DNA of 64,000 bases from Mucilaginibacter gracilis (GCF_003633615.1 NZ_RBKU01000001.1:2542001-2606000), one strand, 5' to 3'; numbered from the stretch's first letter, positions 7,986 through 17,300 are shown. Notes: generated by a model from the letters alone, not told the origin. Program-made: numbers and translations.

Positions 7986-10900
7986 ATGTTTGATAGCATT
8001 ATCGCGTTCTCTATCAGGAACAAGGTAACTATCGGGATAATGACACTGGTATTAGTGCTGGTGGGCATTTATTCCGCGTACAACCTGCCGGTGGACGCGC
8101 AACCCGATATTACCAATAACCAGGTACAGATCATTACACAAGCGCCCAGTTTAGGGGCACAAGAGGTCGAGCAGTTCATTACCGCTCCCATAGAACTATC
8201 CATGGCCAATATCGCCGGGATCATCGAAAAACGTTCCATATCCCGTTCGGGTATCTCCGTTATTACGATTGTTTTTAAAGACAACGTGGATATTTATTGG
8301 GCCAGGCAGCAGGTGAACGCCCAATTAAAAGAAGCGGAGAACAGCATCCCCACCGGTTTAGGTGAACCGGTACTGGCACCGATCACTACGGGTTTGGGTG
8401 AGATCTACCAGTATGTGCTCCACACCAAAAAAGGTTATGAAAAAAAGTACACCGCCACCGACCTGCGCACCTTGCAGGACTGGTTGGTACGTACACAATT
8501 AGCGGGTACCGTTGGTGTGGCCGAGGTGAGCGGCTGGGGCGGTTATGTGAAGCAATACGAGATCGCTTTAGATAACGATAAACTGAATTCATTAGGCATT
8601 ACCATCCCGCAGGTCTACGAGGCCTTGCAAAAGAACAATGAGAACACGGGCGGTTCTTATATTGAGCAACAAAGCAATGCCTACTTTATTCGTGGCTTGG
8701 GACAGGTACAAAACCTGGACGATATCCGCAAGATCGTAGTGAAAAACAGCAAAGGTTCGCCAATACTGATCCGTGATATTGCCACCGTACAATTCGGAAG
8801 CGCCACCCGTTATGGCGCGGTTACCCGAAATGGTGAAGGCGAAGTTGTGGCCGGGGTAACCCTGATGCTCAAAGGTGAGAACTTTAGCCAGGTGATCCAA
8901 AACGTCAAAGAGCGGATGGTGCAGATCCAAAAGTCCCTGCCTGAAGGTGTAATCATCGAACCGTTTATTGACCGGACGGAACTGGTCGGCCGGGCCATCG
9001 GCACCGTCGAGCGTAACTTGCTGGAGGGCGCGCTGATCGTCGTATTTGTGCTGGTGCTGTTATTAGGCAATCTAAGAGCCGGTTTAGTAGTAGCCTCCGT
9101 TATACCTCTAGCGATGCTGTTTGCTTTTTCCATGATGCGCCTGTTCGGGGTATCAGGCAACCTGATGAGCCTGGGCGCGATTGATTTTGGCCTTATCGTG
9201 GACGGCGCAGTAATTATCGTAGAAAGCGTGGTGCACCATATCACGACTGGCAGCTACCGGCAAAAAGGTGTTGAAAAGCTCACTACCGAACAAATGGATG
9301 TGGAAGTCCGTGACAGTGCCAGTAAGCTGATGAAGTCTGCCGCCTTTGGGCAGATCATTATCCTGATCGTTTATTTGCCATTGTTATCATTGGTAGGAAT
9401 CGAAGGCAAAATGTTCCGCCCCATGGCGGAAACCGTAGCCTTTGCCATTTTAGGCGCATTTATCCTGTCGCTGACCTATGTACCGATGGCCAGCGCTTTA
9501 TTCTTGAGTAAGAAAACTCAACATAAACCCAATATATCCGACCGTATCATCGGGTTCCTGCAACGCGGATACCAACGGGCTTTGATCGTCGTATTAAAAG
9601 CAAAAGTTTTAACGGTTGTTGTCGTGTTTATCTTTTTCGGTATCGCGATCTGGGCGTTTAGCAAAATGGGTGGCGAGTTTATCCCCACACTTGAAGAAGG
9701 CGACTTAACCGTGGAGATCTCCATGATGCAGGGCACTTCGCTCAGCGAAGTGGTCAAAACCTTTGGCAAAGCCGAAAAGGTGCTGAAAGACCGGTTCCCT
9801 GAGATCAAGCAGGTCGTTACCCGTATCGGCAGTTCTGAGATACCAACTGACCCCATGCCGATGGAAAAAGGCGATATGATGCTGGCCATGAAACCAAAGG
9901 GAGAATGGAAAAGCGCCAAAACACGGGAGGAAATGACGGAGAAAATGGAAGAAGCCTTAGCTATTATACCGGGCATCAATGTCGAAATATCCCAACCAAT
10001 GCAAATGCGTTTTAATGAACTGATGACCGGTATCCGCCAGGATGTGGCCATTAAGATCTATGGCGATGATTTGGATGTATTATCCACCCAAGCCAACAAG
10101 ATCGCCAAACTCATTGCGCCGGTTAAGGGCGTGAGCGAACCTTATATCGAGAAAGTGAGCGGCCTTCCGCAGATACAGGTCGCTTATAACCGTGATAAGA
10201 TGGCGCAGTACGGCTTGAATATCAGTGATGTGAACATGATCCTGAAAACCGCTTTTGCCGGAAGCGTCGCCGGTGTGGTGTTCGAGGGTGAAAAACGTTT
10301 TGATATGGTCGTTCGCCTGAACCGTGACCTACGGGAGAATATTTCAGGAGTTGAAAACTTATTGGTTCCACTGCCGTCAGGCAATAAAGTCCCGTTAAGC
10401 CAGGTAGCAGATATTGCTTTTAAAGATGCGCCCGCACAGGTTTCCCGCGAAGACGGTAAACGCCGCATCTATGTGGGATTTAATGTAAAAGACCGCGATG
10501 TGGAAACCACCGTTAAGGAAATACAGGGCAAATTGAATAGCAGCTTTAAACTGCCATCGGGTTATTATATCACCTATGGTGGACAATTCCAGAACTTGCA
10601 GGCGGCCAAAGCCCGCTTATCTATCGCCGTTCCGGCAGCTTTACTGTTTATCCTGATCTTACTTTACGTGACATTTCGGTCGGTAAAAGAAAGCCTGCTG
10701 ATTTTTACGGCGGTGCCGCTGGCTTCGATGGGTGGTGTAGCCGCCTTATTATTACGTGGCATGCCATTCAGCATTTCGGCCGGCGTAGGTTTCATTGCTT
10801 TGTTTGGTGTGGCGGTACTGAATGGTATCGTCCTTATCGGTTATTTTAATCAACTGAAAGAAGAAGGCATGGATAATATCTACGACCGGGTTTTAGAAGG

Positions 10901-12362
10901 TACCAAAACCAGGCTGCGCCCTGTGCTAATGACTGCCTCCGTAGCCTCATTAGGTTTCCTGCCGATGGCTTTATCGGCCAGCGCGGGTGCAGAAGTGCAG
11001 AAGCCATTAGCGACAGTAGTGATCGGTGGTTTAATCACCGCGACATTTCTGACGTTATTTGTATTGCCATGTCTGTATCTCCTCTTTAACCGGAAAGAAA
11101 CGATCAAAGTAAAAGTTCCTAAAGCCCTATTGGTATTTATATTAGTTGGCGGCAGCTTACTATTACAACCTAATAAATCAGAAGCGCAAAACACGGCGCC
11201 GTTAACATTGGATAGCGCCATTGCAAAAGCGCTGCGAAACAATTTACAAATACGTTCGGCCGGGCTGTCGGTAGAGCAAAGCCGTGCTTTGCAAAAGTCG
11301 GGTACCGACATTCCGAAAACGGAACTCATGCTGACGCAAGACCCGACCAGCGGCGGTAATATGGACAATGCCATCGGCATCACCCAGAATATCGCCTGGC
11401 CCGGCCTATATAAGAACCAGCGCAAGTTGCTTAACCAGCAAACCTTACTGGCTGAAAGAACGGGCAATATTACCCGCGCGGAGATCACCCGTAATGTGCG
11501 AAACGCGTATTATGCCTATTTGCTGAACAGGGAAACCCTGCGCATCCTACACTACCAGGACAGTATTTATAGTGGTTTTGTTAAACGGGCAGAGGTCAGA
11601 TTAAAGACCGGGGAAACTTCTAACCTCGAATTGTTCAGCGCTAAAAACAAATACCAGGAAGTACAGGCTTTGAAACTCGGTGTGCAGGCCGACCTGAAAA
11701 GCAATGAATTGGCTTTAAAACAATTGCTGAATACGACTGAGGCCATAACGATAGCAGAAAGCAAGCTGCCCTTATGGTTGGCTGCTCCCTCAGATACCAT
11801 TAACACGAGCCGTAACGCCCAGGTGAATGCCGAACTACAAAACATTGAGGTGGCCAATGCGCGTATCGCAGTAGAAAAATCCAAAGGAATGCCCGACCTG
11901 ACCGTTGGCTATAACCAGCAGCTGGTGATTTCCGGCTTTAACCCGGCAGGTATTGACCGGGGCTATACGCCCGGCACCCGGATCGCGGGTATTCAGTTAA
12001 GTGTTGCTTTGCCGATCTTCAATGGCGCTAATCGATCTCGGGTCAAAGCTGAAAAACTATCCGGCCAGATCGCGCAAACCAATTACCAAAACACCCAAAG
12101 CCAGGTGCGGCTGCAATACGAGCAGGAAATGCAGCAATACCAAAAGTACCGGCAAGCGGTGGATTATTATACATCGGGTGGCTTAAAACAGGCCGACGAG
12201 CAACTGCGCATCGCGCAGGTTTCATTTAACCTGGGTGAGATCGGCTATGTAGAGTATATCCAGAATATATCTGCGGCGGTTCAAACCAAATTAGCCTACA
12301 TCGATGCGGTCAGCCGTTTGAACCAGTCCGCCATTCAATTACAATTTTTAAGAGGAGAATAA
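7986..12362 (+). CDS. czcA: CzcA-type heavy-metal RND pump fused to a TolC-like outer-membrane domain
   Basis: This 1458-residue protein combines two parts of a tripartite efflux system. Residues 1-~1035 are an HME-RND proton/metal antiporter. Transmembrane helix 4 carries D400, D406 and E413 ('AIDFGLIVDGAVIIVES'), matching the proton-relay acids of CzcA (Co/Zn/Cd type) and not the CusA pattern. After a hydrophobic linker (~1035-1060), residues ~1065-1455 form a TolC/CzcC-like outer-membrane factor with two coiled-coil repeats ('APLTLDSAIAKALRNN'). The linker resembles a signal sequence ending 'SEAQ', so processing may release the OMF. The adaptor gene starts 1 bp after the stop. Confidence 0.9.
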   Translation: MFDSIIAFSIRNKVTIGIMTLVLVLVGIYSAYNLPVDAQPDITNNQVQIITQAPSLGAQEVEQFITAPIELSMANIAGIIEKRSISRSGISVITIVFKDNVDIYWARQQVNAQLKEAENSIPTGLGEPVLAPITTGLGEIYQYVLHTKKGYEKKYTATDLRTLQDWLVRTQLAGTVGVAEVSGWGGYVKQYEIALDNDKLNSLGITIPQVYEALQKNNENTGGSYIEQQSNAYFIRGLGQVQNLDDIRKIVVKNSKGSPILIRDIATVQFGSATRYGAVTRNGEGEVVAGVTLMLKGENFSQVIQNVKERMVQIQKSLPEGVIIEPFIDRTELVGRAIGTVERNLLEGALIVVFVLVLLLGNLRAGLVVASVIPLAMLFAFSMMRLFGVSGNLMSLGAIDFGLIVDGAVIIVESVVHHITTGSYRQKGVEKLTTEQMDVEVRDSASKLMKSAAFGQIIILIVYLPLLSLVGIEGKMFRPMAETVAFAILGAFILSLTYVPMASALFLSKKTQHKPNISDRIIGFLQRGYQRALIVVLKAKVLTVVVVFIFFGIAIWAFSKMGGEFIPTLEEGDLTVEISMMQGTSLSEVVKTFGKAEKVLKDRFPEIKQVVTRIGSSEIPTDPMPMEKGDMMLAMKPKGEWKSAKTREEMTEKMEEALAIIPGINVEISQPMQMRFNELMTGIRQDVAIKIYGDDLDVLSTQANKIAKLIAPVKGVSEPYIEKVSGLPQIQVAYNRDKMAQYGLNISDVNMILKTAFAGSVAGVVFEGEKRFDMVVRLNRDLRENISGVENLLVPLPSGNKVPLSQVADIAFKDAPAQVSREDGKRRIYVGFNVKDRDVETTVKEIQGKLNSSFKLPSGYYITYGGQFQNLQAAKARLSIAVPAALLFILILLYVTFRSVKESLLIFTAVPLASMGGVAALLLRGMPFSISAGVGFIALFGVAVLNGIVLIGYFNQLKEEGMDNIYDRVLEGTKTRLRPVLMTASVASLGFLPMALSASAGAEVQKPLATVVIGGLITATFLTLFVLPCLYLLFNRKETIKVKVPKALLVFILVGGSLLLQPNKSEAQNTAPLTLDSAIAKALRNNLQIRSAGLSVEQSRALQKSGTDIPKTELMLTQDPTSGGNMDNAIGITQNIAWPGLYKNQRKLLNQQTLLAERTGNITRAEITRNVRNAYYAYLLNRETLRILHYQDSIYSGFVKRAEVRLKTGETSNLELFSAKNKYQEVQALKLGVQADLKSNELALKQLLNTTEAITIAESKLPLWLAAPSDTINTSRNAQVNAELQNIEVANARIAVEKSKGMPDLTVGYNQQLVISGFNPAGIDRGYTPGTRIAGIQLSVALPIFNGANRSRVKAEKLSGQIAQTNYQNTQSQVRLQYEQEMQQYQKYRQAVDYYTSGGLKQADEQLRIAQVSFNLGEIGYVEYIQNISAAVQTKLAYIDAVSRLNQSAIQLQFLRGE

Positions 12363-12363
12363 T

Positions 12364-13539
12364 ATGAAATTATATATCACCACCCTGCTTTTGGCCGGAA
12401 CTTTACTGGCTTCCTGTTCAGGTGAAAAAACTGCTGACAAGGACACCGACAGCAGTAAGACCGAAAAAAAAGACAAAGAAAACGGGCTGGAATTAAGCCC
12501 TGAACAAATGAAGTCGGTGGGCATTGAAACCGGCCCCATTGAGCAAAAGAACCTCGATGCCGTGGTAAAAGCGAACGGGCAATTAGCCGTGCCACCGCAG
12601 AACAAGGCGGATGTCAGTATCCTCTCCGGCGGTATCATTGGTAATATCAATGTACTGGAAGGCCAGCAGGTACATAAAGGGCAAGTTTTGGCCACGATCA
12701 AGAATCAGGACCTGCTTAAACTGCAACAGGACTACTTAGCGGCTAAAAACAATTTTACTTATGTGCAGGCCGAGTATGATCGTCAAACACAATTGAAAGC
12801 AGCGGGTGCCGGTACCGGTAAGTCCTTCCAGGCCTCGGAAGCGACCTATAATGCCGAGCGTTCTAAACTCACCGGTTATGAAAGTCAGTTACAACAATTA
12901 GGCATTTCGCCGGGCAGGATCAATAATGGTCATATCGTTAGCCAGTTCCCGGTGTTATCACCGATCAGCGGCACGGTGGGCACCATTACGGCTAATACCG
13001 GTGCTTTTGTGCAGCCCGGCACCTCGATCATGGAAGTGGTGGATAATTCCAAGATCCATTGTGACCTGACCGTATTTGAAAAAGACCTGATGTCGGTGAA
13101 AGTTGGCCAAAAGGTAAACTTTCAGCTCACCAACCAGGATAACCAGGTCATCACCGGGGTCATTAACGGTGTCAACAAATCATTCGAGAATGAAAGCAAG
13201 GGTGTAGTAGTTCACGCGGTCATTAACAATAAGGCCCACCAAAACCTGATCCCCGGTATGTATGTCACCGCGCTGATCAGCACGGGCAGCAAACTAATGC
13301 CCGCTGTACCTGTTGATGCAGTGATCCGTTCCGAAGGCAAGCAGTATATTTTTGTGACGACCACACATGCTCAAGACGGCAAAACAATTTTTACCAAAAC
13401 GGAAGTAACCACCGGCGTAACTGAACTGGGCTATATCCAGATCACACCATTGACTGCTTTACCGGCTAATGTTCAGATAGCGACCAAGGGCGCATTTTAT
13501 TTACAATCCAAAGCTGCCGGTGGCGCTGAAGAAGAATAA
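12364..13539 (+). CDS. czcB: CzcB-like RND periplasmic adaptor lipoprotein
   Basis: This 391-residue membrane-fusion protein should bridge the inner-membrane pump and the outer-membrane channel. It begins with a lipoprotein signal ('LLLAGTLLASCSG', Cys ~18), then a Lys/Asp-rich linker. A biotinyl/lipoyl-like half motif follows (~85-110, 'GGIIGNINVLEGQQVHKGQ'), then a coiled-coil hairpin (~115-165) and a second half with beta-barrel domain (~195-330). It is translationally linked to the pump gene just upstream. There is no His-rich N-terminus as in some CzcB proteins. Confidence 0.9.
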   Translation: MKLYITTLLLAGTLLASCSGEKTADKDTDSSKTEKKDKENGLELSPEQMKSVGIETGPIEQKNLDAVVKANGQLAVPPQNKADVSILSGGIIGNINVLEGQQVHKGQVLATIKNQDLLKLQQDYLAAKNNFTYVQAEYDRQTQLKAAGAGTGKSFQASEATYNAERSKLTGYESQLQQLGISPGRINNGHIVSQFPVLSPISGTVGTITANTGAFVQPGTSIMEVVDNSKIHCDLTVFEKDLMSVKVGQKVNFQLTNQDNQVITGVINGVNKSFENESKGVVVHAVINNKAHQNLIPGMYVTALISTGSKLMPAVPVDAVIRSEGKQYIFVTTTHAQDGKTIFTKTEVTTGVTELGYIQITPLTALPANVQIATKGAFYLQSKAAGGAEEE

Positions 13540-13550
13540 CAATCATCAAC

Positions 13551-15611
13551 ATGAAAAAGCAAACAAAGCATAAAGCAGCTGATAAAAAACAACCACAGGT
13601 TGATATTTCTACTGCGAAGGACAAAGAAGAAAAGCACGATCACGAGCATGAGGGTGCTGAAAGCGGTCATGACCATGAGCATGGCGGTATTTTCGGCAAA
13701 AACACGGAACTGATCTTTGCCGCCCTTTCAGGGGTATTTCTGGCATTGGGTTTCGGGTTATCATTCGTCCATTCCCTGCCGCCTTTGACAAGTACGATAT
13801 TGTATGGCATCGGTTATTTCTTTGGCGGTTTTTATACCACGAAAGAGGCTTACGAAGCCATCAGTAAAGGGCAATTTGAAATTGATTTTCTAATGCTGGT
13901 GGCTGCTGTTGGTGCGGCTTTCCTGGGCCAATGGGCGGAAGGTGCATTACTGTTATTCCTGTTTAGCTTCGGTCATTCGCTGGAGCATTACGCGATGGGA
14001 AAGGCGACCAAATCTATCGCCGCTTTAGCAGAACTCGCGCCGAAAACAGCAATTGTGCGCCGGGATGGTAAAGAAACTGAAGTGCCTATCGAGGAACTGG
14101 TATTGGGCGACATCATTATTATCAAACCAAACAGCAAAATCTCTGCGGATGGCGCTGTAATTAAAGGGGAAAGCAGTGTTAACCAGGCCCCGATCACAGG
14201 CGAAAGCGTGCCGGTCGATAAATCTCCGGTAGCTGATCCCGATAAAGACCATGATGACAAAACGCTGAAAGCGGAAAACAAAGTATTTGCAGGGACGATC
14301 AACGGCAGCCAGGTATTGGAAGTGAAAGTAACCAAACTCGCGGCTGATTCCACGCTTTCCCGTTTAGTCAAACTGGTGAACGATACCGAGGCGCAAAAAT
14401 CGCCCACGCAATTATTTACCGATAAGCTCCAAAAAGTTTATGTACCTGCCGTACTGGTATTGGTGGTGATCTTATTATTCGCTTACCTGGTGATTGACGA
14501 ACCATTCAGTAAAAGCTTTTACCGGGCAATGGCGGTATTGGTTGCCGCCAGTCCTTGTGCTTTAGCGATCTCCACGCCAAGCGCGGTGCTTAGCGCTATT
14601 GCAAGGGCAGCGAGAGGCGGTGTACTCATCAAAGGCGGCGGGCCGTTAGAAGAATTAGGCGGGTTGACCGCTATCGCGTTTGATAAAACAGGGACATTGA
14701 CCGAAGGTAAGCCGCAATTAACCGGTGTGGTCGCTTTAACCAAATTGTCGGAAGATGAAGTTTTGGAGATCGCGATAGCTGTTGAGAAGCTCAGTGACCA
14801 TCCTTTGGCCGCGGCTATTGTAAAAGGCGGTTTGGAACGGTTAAAACAAAAAGATATTCCCTCAGCTAAAAACCTCCAGGCCGTAACCGGGCATGGCGTA
14901 AAAGCTACGGTCGGTGGTAAAAAGATCGTGATCGGTAACCGTAGCTTGTTCAAAAAACTGGATGCTGAAATCAATGGTCAGGTAGAAAAACTGGAGAAAG
15001 AAGGCAATACGACGATGCTGGTTGAACGCGAAGGTGAAATTATCGGCTTAATTTCCCTGATGGATGTGCCGCGTAAAGAAGCGAAGAAAACGCTTGCCGA
15101 ATTAAAGGAGTTGGGCATCAAGAAAATGATCATGCTAACCGGCGACAACCAGCAGGTAGCCGAAGCCGTTGCCAAACAAATCGGAATTACCGATGCGATG
15201 GGTGGATTATTGCCGGAGCAAAAGGTGAAAGCGGTTCAAGATCTGATCAAAAAGGAAAAGAAGGTCGCCATGATCGGTGATGGCGTGAATGATGCCCCGG
15301 CGATGGCCAAAAGCACCGTTGGTATCGCTATGGGTGCCGCAGGCTCAGATGTTGCCTTAGAAACCGCGGATATCGCTTTGATGGCTGATCGGTTAGACAA
15401 CCTGCCATTCGCTATTGGTTTGAGCCGGCAATCCCGCCGCATCATTAAACAGAACCTGGTGATCAGTTTAGGCATGGTTGCTGTATTGATACCCTTAACC
15501 ATTTTGGGAATTTCAGGTATCGGCCCGGCTGTTGTCGGACATGAGGGTTCCACTTTGGTTGTAGTTTTTAACGGCTTGCGCTTACTGGTTTACCAGAATA
15601 ACCGCAAATAG
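13551..15611 (+). CDS. P1B-4-type metal-exporting P-type ATPase (Co/Zn/Cd)
   Basis: This 686-residue ATPase exports transition-metal ions from the cytoplasm. The N-terminus has a His/Asp/Glu-rich stretch (~29-46, repeated HDHEH) and no CxxC heavy-metal domain. It shows TGES (216-219, actuator), SPC in the metal-binding helix (334-336), DKTGT with phospho-acceptor D378, an SDHPLA motif and GDGVNDAP. The last helices carry 'GHEGSTLVVVFNGLRLL'. SPC with HEG[GS]T is the signature of subgroup P1B-4 (CoaT/CtpD), unlike the CPC of Cu or Zn pumps. It lies 11 bp after the adaptor gene. Confidence 0.92.
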   Translation: MKKQTKHKAADKKQPQVDISTAKDKEEKHDHEHEGAESGHDHEHGGIFGKNTELIFAALSGVFLALGFGLSFVHSLPPLTSTILYGIGYFFGGFYTTKEAYEAISKGQFEIDFLMLVAAVGAAFLGQWAEGALLLFLFSFGHSLEHYAMGKATKSIAALAELAPKTAIVRRDGKETEVPIEELVLGDIIIIKPNSKISADGAVIKGESSVNQAPITGESVPVDKSPVADPDKDHDDKTLKAENKVFAGTINGSQVLEVKVTKLAADSTLSRLVKLVNDTEAQKSPTQLFTDKLQKVYVPAVLVLVVILLFAYLVIDEPFSKSFYRAMAVLVAASPCALAISTPSAVLSAIARAARGGVLIKGGGPLEELGGLTAIAFDKTGTLTEGKPQLTGVVALTKLSEDEVLEIAIAVEKLSDHPLAAAIVKGGLERLKQKDIPSAKNLQAVTGHGVKATVGGKKIVIGNRSLFKKLDAEINGQVEKLEKEGNTTMLVEREGEIIGLISLMDVPRKEAKKTLAELKELGIKKMIMLTGDNQQVAEAVAKQIGITDAMGGLLPEQKVKAVQDLIKKEKKVAMIGDGVNDAPAMAKSTVGIAMGAAGSDVALETADIALMADRLDNLPFAIGLSRQSRRIIKQNLVISLGMVAVLIPLTILGISGIGPAVVGHEGSTLVVVFNGLRLLVYQNNRK

Positions 15612-15621
15612 AGAGGAGATT

Positions 15622-15996
15622 ATGGAAGCTTTTGAAGTTATCGTAAAAGCCCATTCACCGAAAATCTATTATTTTCTGCGTAGAATGGGTTTGGAGCACG
15701 AAGATGCGGATGAAATATTACAGGATGTATTCCTCCTGCTTTGGCGGGATTTGAAAAACGGGCATGGATTAGATACGGTGAATTTAAGATTGTATCAGCA
15801 TGCTATAAAAAAAGCGCTCAATTTTTTAAAAGAAACCAATACCAAAGATAGACTGGTATTCATCCTGAAACAGCACGAGGGTTTTGATTTCGGGGATATA
15901 TCAGAAATGACCGGTATGGAGGTTGGTGATGTCCGGGATAGTTTTAAATCAGGATTGGAGTTAGAAGCCGCAAAAATTAAAGGAGGCCCTTACTGA
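15622..15996 (+). CDS. truncated sigma-70-like protein in metal cargo
   Basis: This 124-residue protein resembles the start of an ECF sigma factor. Residues ~5-50 match region 2, including 'HEDADEILQDVFLLLWRDL'. The part corresponding to region 4 is shortened ('FDFGDISEMTGMEVGDVRDSF', ~93-113) and has only a remnant helix-turn-helix. Typical ECF factors are 170-200 residues. It has a good ribosome site (GAGGAG) 10 bp after the ATPase gene, so it is part of the cargo operon. It could be a minimal regulator of the efflux genes or a decayed sigma factor; the sequence does not decide. Confidence 0.6.
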   Translation: MEAFEVIVKAHSPKIYYFLRRMGLEHEDADEILQDVFLLLWRDLKNGHGLDTVNLRLYQHAIKKALNFLKETNTKDRLVFILKQHEGFDFGDISEMTGMEVGDVRDSFKSGLELEAAKIKGGPY

Positions 15997-16013
15997 TGGT
16001 AAGGGCTTTCTTT
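15986..16013 (+). terminator. intrinsic terminator of the metal-efflux operon
   Basis: An 8-bp perfect stem GCCCTTAC / GTAAGGGC (15986-15993 with 15999-16006) has a 5-base loop and is followed by a T-rich tail TTTCTTT. It overlaps the stop of the sigma-like gene and closes the cargo operon 6 bp before the transposon end repeat, shielding the flanking chromosome from read-through. Confidence 0.8.
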
Positions 16014-16018
16014 ACTAT

Positions 16019-16070
16019 AAGTGTGACATTAAATGATGTAAATGTGTGACATCATAAGATGTTATTGACA
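16019..16070. repeat. right terminal inverted repeat of element B
   Basis: This 52-bp end contains two tandem 23-bp units (16021-16043 and 16044-16066) followed by GACA. Both units begin GTGTGACAT. It pairs with 2874-2925 in inverted orientation. The outer 27 bp are identical to the visible end of element A. Confidence 0.9.
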
Positions 16071-16075
16071 ACAAA
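16071..16075. repeat. target-site duplication of element B, right copy (ACAAA)
   Basis: ACAAA directly follows the TGACA end of element B and equals 2869-2873. The original chromosome resumes after it, about 91 bp before the fecR start. Confidence 0.88.
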
Positions 16076-16166
16076 ATTAATTAATTCCAAAAATATTTTT
16101 ATTTCTTCTAACCCTTTGCCTTCGGCAAAAGGTCATCAGCGTACAAAGGGTAAAAACCCATTACGC

Positions 16167-17300
16167 ATGAATAACAACGCGAAAGATTTATTGGCGAAAT
16201 ACCACGCTGGCACCGCTACTGACGAGGAAAAGCAACTCGTAGAAAACTGGCTGTTGCATGGCAACAACGGCCCATTGGACATAAGTGAAAACGAATTTAA
16301 TAGCGACCTGGATGAGTTACGTGACCGAATGGAAGAAGCGACCTTTATGCCTCAACGCAGGAAGCTCTGGCCGCGCATTGCGGCGGCGGCCTCTATACTG
16401 ATTGCTTTGGGAGTGGGCGGTTATTACTTTATTCATAAAGAACAGCCACAGCAACTTGCCGTTAATAGACCGTTACAGCATGATGTTGCTCCGGGCAAAA
16501 ATACCGCAACATTAACTTTGGCTAATGGTCAAAAGATTATCCTTTCGAATGCCTTGACCGGACAGATCGCTAAAGAAGTGGGTGTAAATGTGACCAAAAC
16601 CGCTAATGGGGGGATTGTATACACCATAGCTGATAACAATGAAGCGGATGCTAATCAATTTAACACATTAATTACTGCTAAGGGTGAAACCTATAAGGTG
16701 AACCTACCTGACGGCACCCAGGTATGGTTGAATGCTGCATCATCGCTGACCTATCCCACTAGGTTCACAGGTGCTTATCGTAAGGTAAGACTGACAGGTG
16801 AAGGCTATTTTGAAGTGGCTAAGGATAAAGCGCATCCATTCATTGTGTCCGCAGACAAACAGGATGTGACCGTGCTGGGCACCCATTTTAATGTGAACGC
16901 TTATAACAATGAGCCGGATCTAAAAACAACGCTATTGGAAGGTAGCGTAAAAATAAGTAATAGGGGCCAATCTGCGGTCTTGAAACCGGGCCAGCAGGCG
17001 AGCGTACAGTGGTCTGATGAAAAAATAAGAGTTGCTGTCACTAACACAAAACAAGCGGTGGCCTGGAAAGATGGCGAATTTATTTTCGAGCATACCGAAT
17101 TGAAGACGCTGATGCGGCAGGTAGCCCGTTGGTATGACCTGGATATTGTGTATAAGGGCGATATCGCTAACGATGAATTTAACGGTGAGATCAGCCGCGA
17201 CGTTAACCTGTCAAAAATGCTGCACATCCTGGAATCTGGCGATGTCCATTTTAAGATCATTACAGAGAATAATAAAAAGAAATTGATTATAACACCATGA
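16167..17300 (+). CDS. fecR: FecR-family anti-sigma factor
   Basis: This 377-residue membrane anti-sigma factor would hold an ECF sigma factor until signalled through the TonB-dependent receptor next door. It has an N-terminal cytoplasmic part (~1-65), one transmembrane segment (~69-89), a FecR domain ('LPDGTQVWLNAASSLTYP' and 'GEGYFEVAKD') and a C-terminal DUF4974-like domain with 'VARWYDLDIVY'. I chose the ATG at 16167 because 'MNNNAKDLLAKYHAG' starts the family domain; a longer frame from 16059 would begin inside the transposon end. The expected sigma gene is not directly upstream, where elements A and B lie. Confidence 0.92.
   Translation: MNNNAKDLLAKYHAGTATDEEKQLVENWLLHGNNGPLDISENEFNSDLDELRDRMEEATFMPQRRKLWPRIAAAASILIALGVGGYYFIHKEQPQQLAVNRPLQHDVAPGKNTATLTLANGQKIILSNALTGQIAKEVGVNVTKTANGGIVYTIADNNEADANQFNTLITAKGETYKVNLPDGTQVWLNAASSLTYPTRFTGAYRKVRLTGEGYFEVAKDKAHPFIVSADKQDVTVLGTHFNVNAYNNEPDLKTTLLEGSVKISNRGQSAVLKPGQQASVQWSDEKIRVAVTNTKQAVAWKDGEFIFEHTELKTLMRQVARWYDLDIVYKGDIANDEFNGEISRDVNLSKMLHILESGDVHFKIITENNKKKLIITP

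Larger units (their letters stand above)
2874..16070. mobile_element. complete Tn7-like transposon B carrying divalent-metal efflux cargo (13,197 bp)
   Basis: The element is bounded by near-perfect 52-bp inverted repeats starting TGTCA and ending TGACA and by a 5-bp ACAAA duplication. It contains tniQ, tnsC, tnsB and tnsA on the minus strand at the left and five plus-strand cargo genes at the right (small Cys-rich protein, CzcA-OMF fusion, CzcB adaptor, P1B-4 ATPase, sigma-like protein). The core genes look intact, so the element may be active. No tnsE and no cas genes are present. All cargo points to resistance to Co/Zn/Cd-type cations. Confidence 0.9.

Noticed and set aside
16059..16166. 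N-terminal extension of FecR starting in the transposon end
   Set aside because: The added residues come from the terminal repeat and AT-rich spacer and do not resemble FecR; the family domain starts at 16167.
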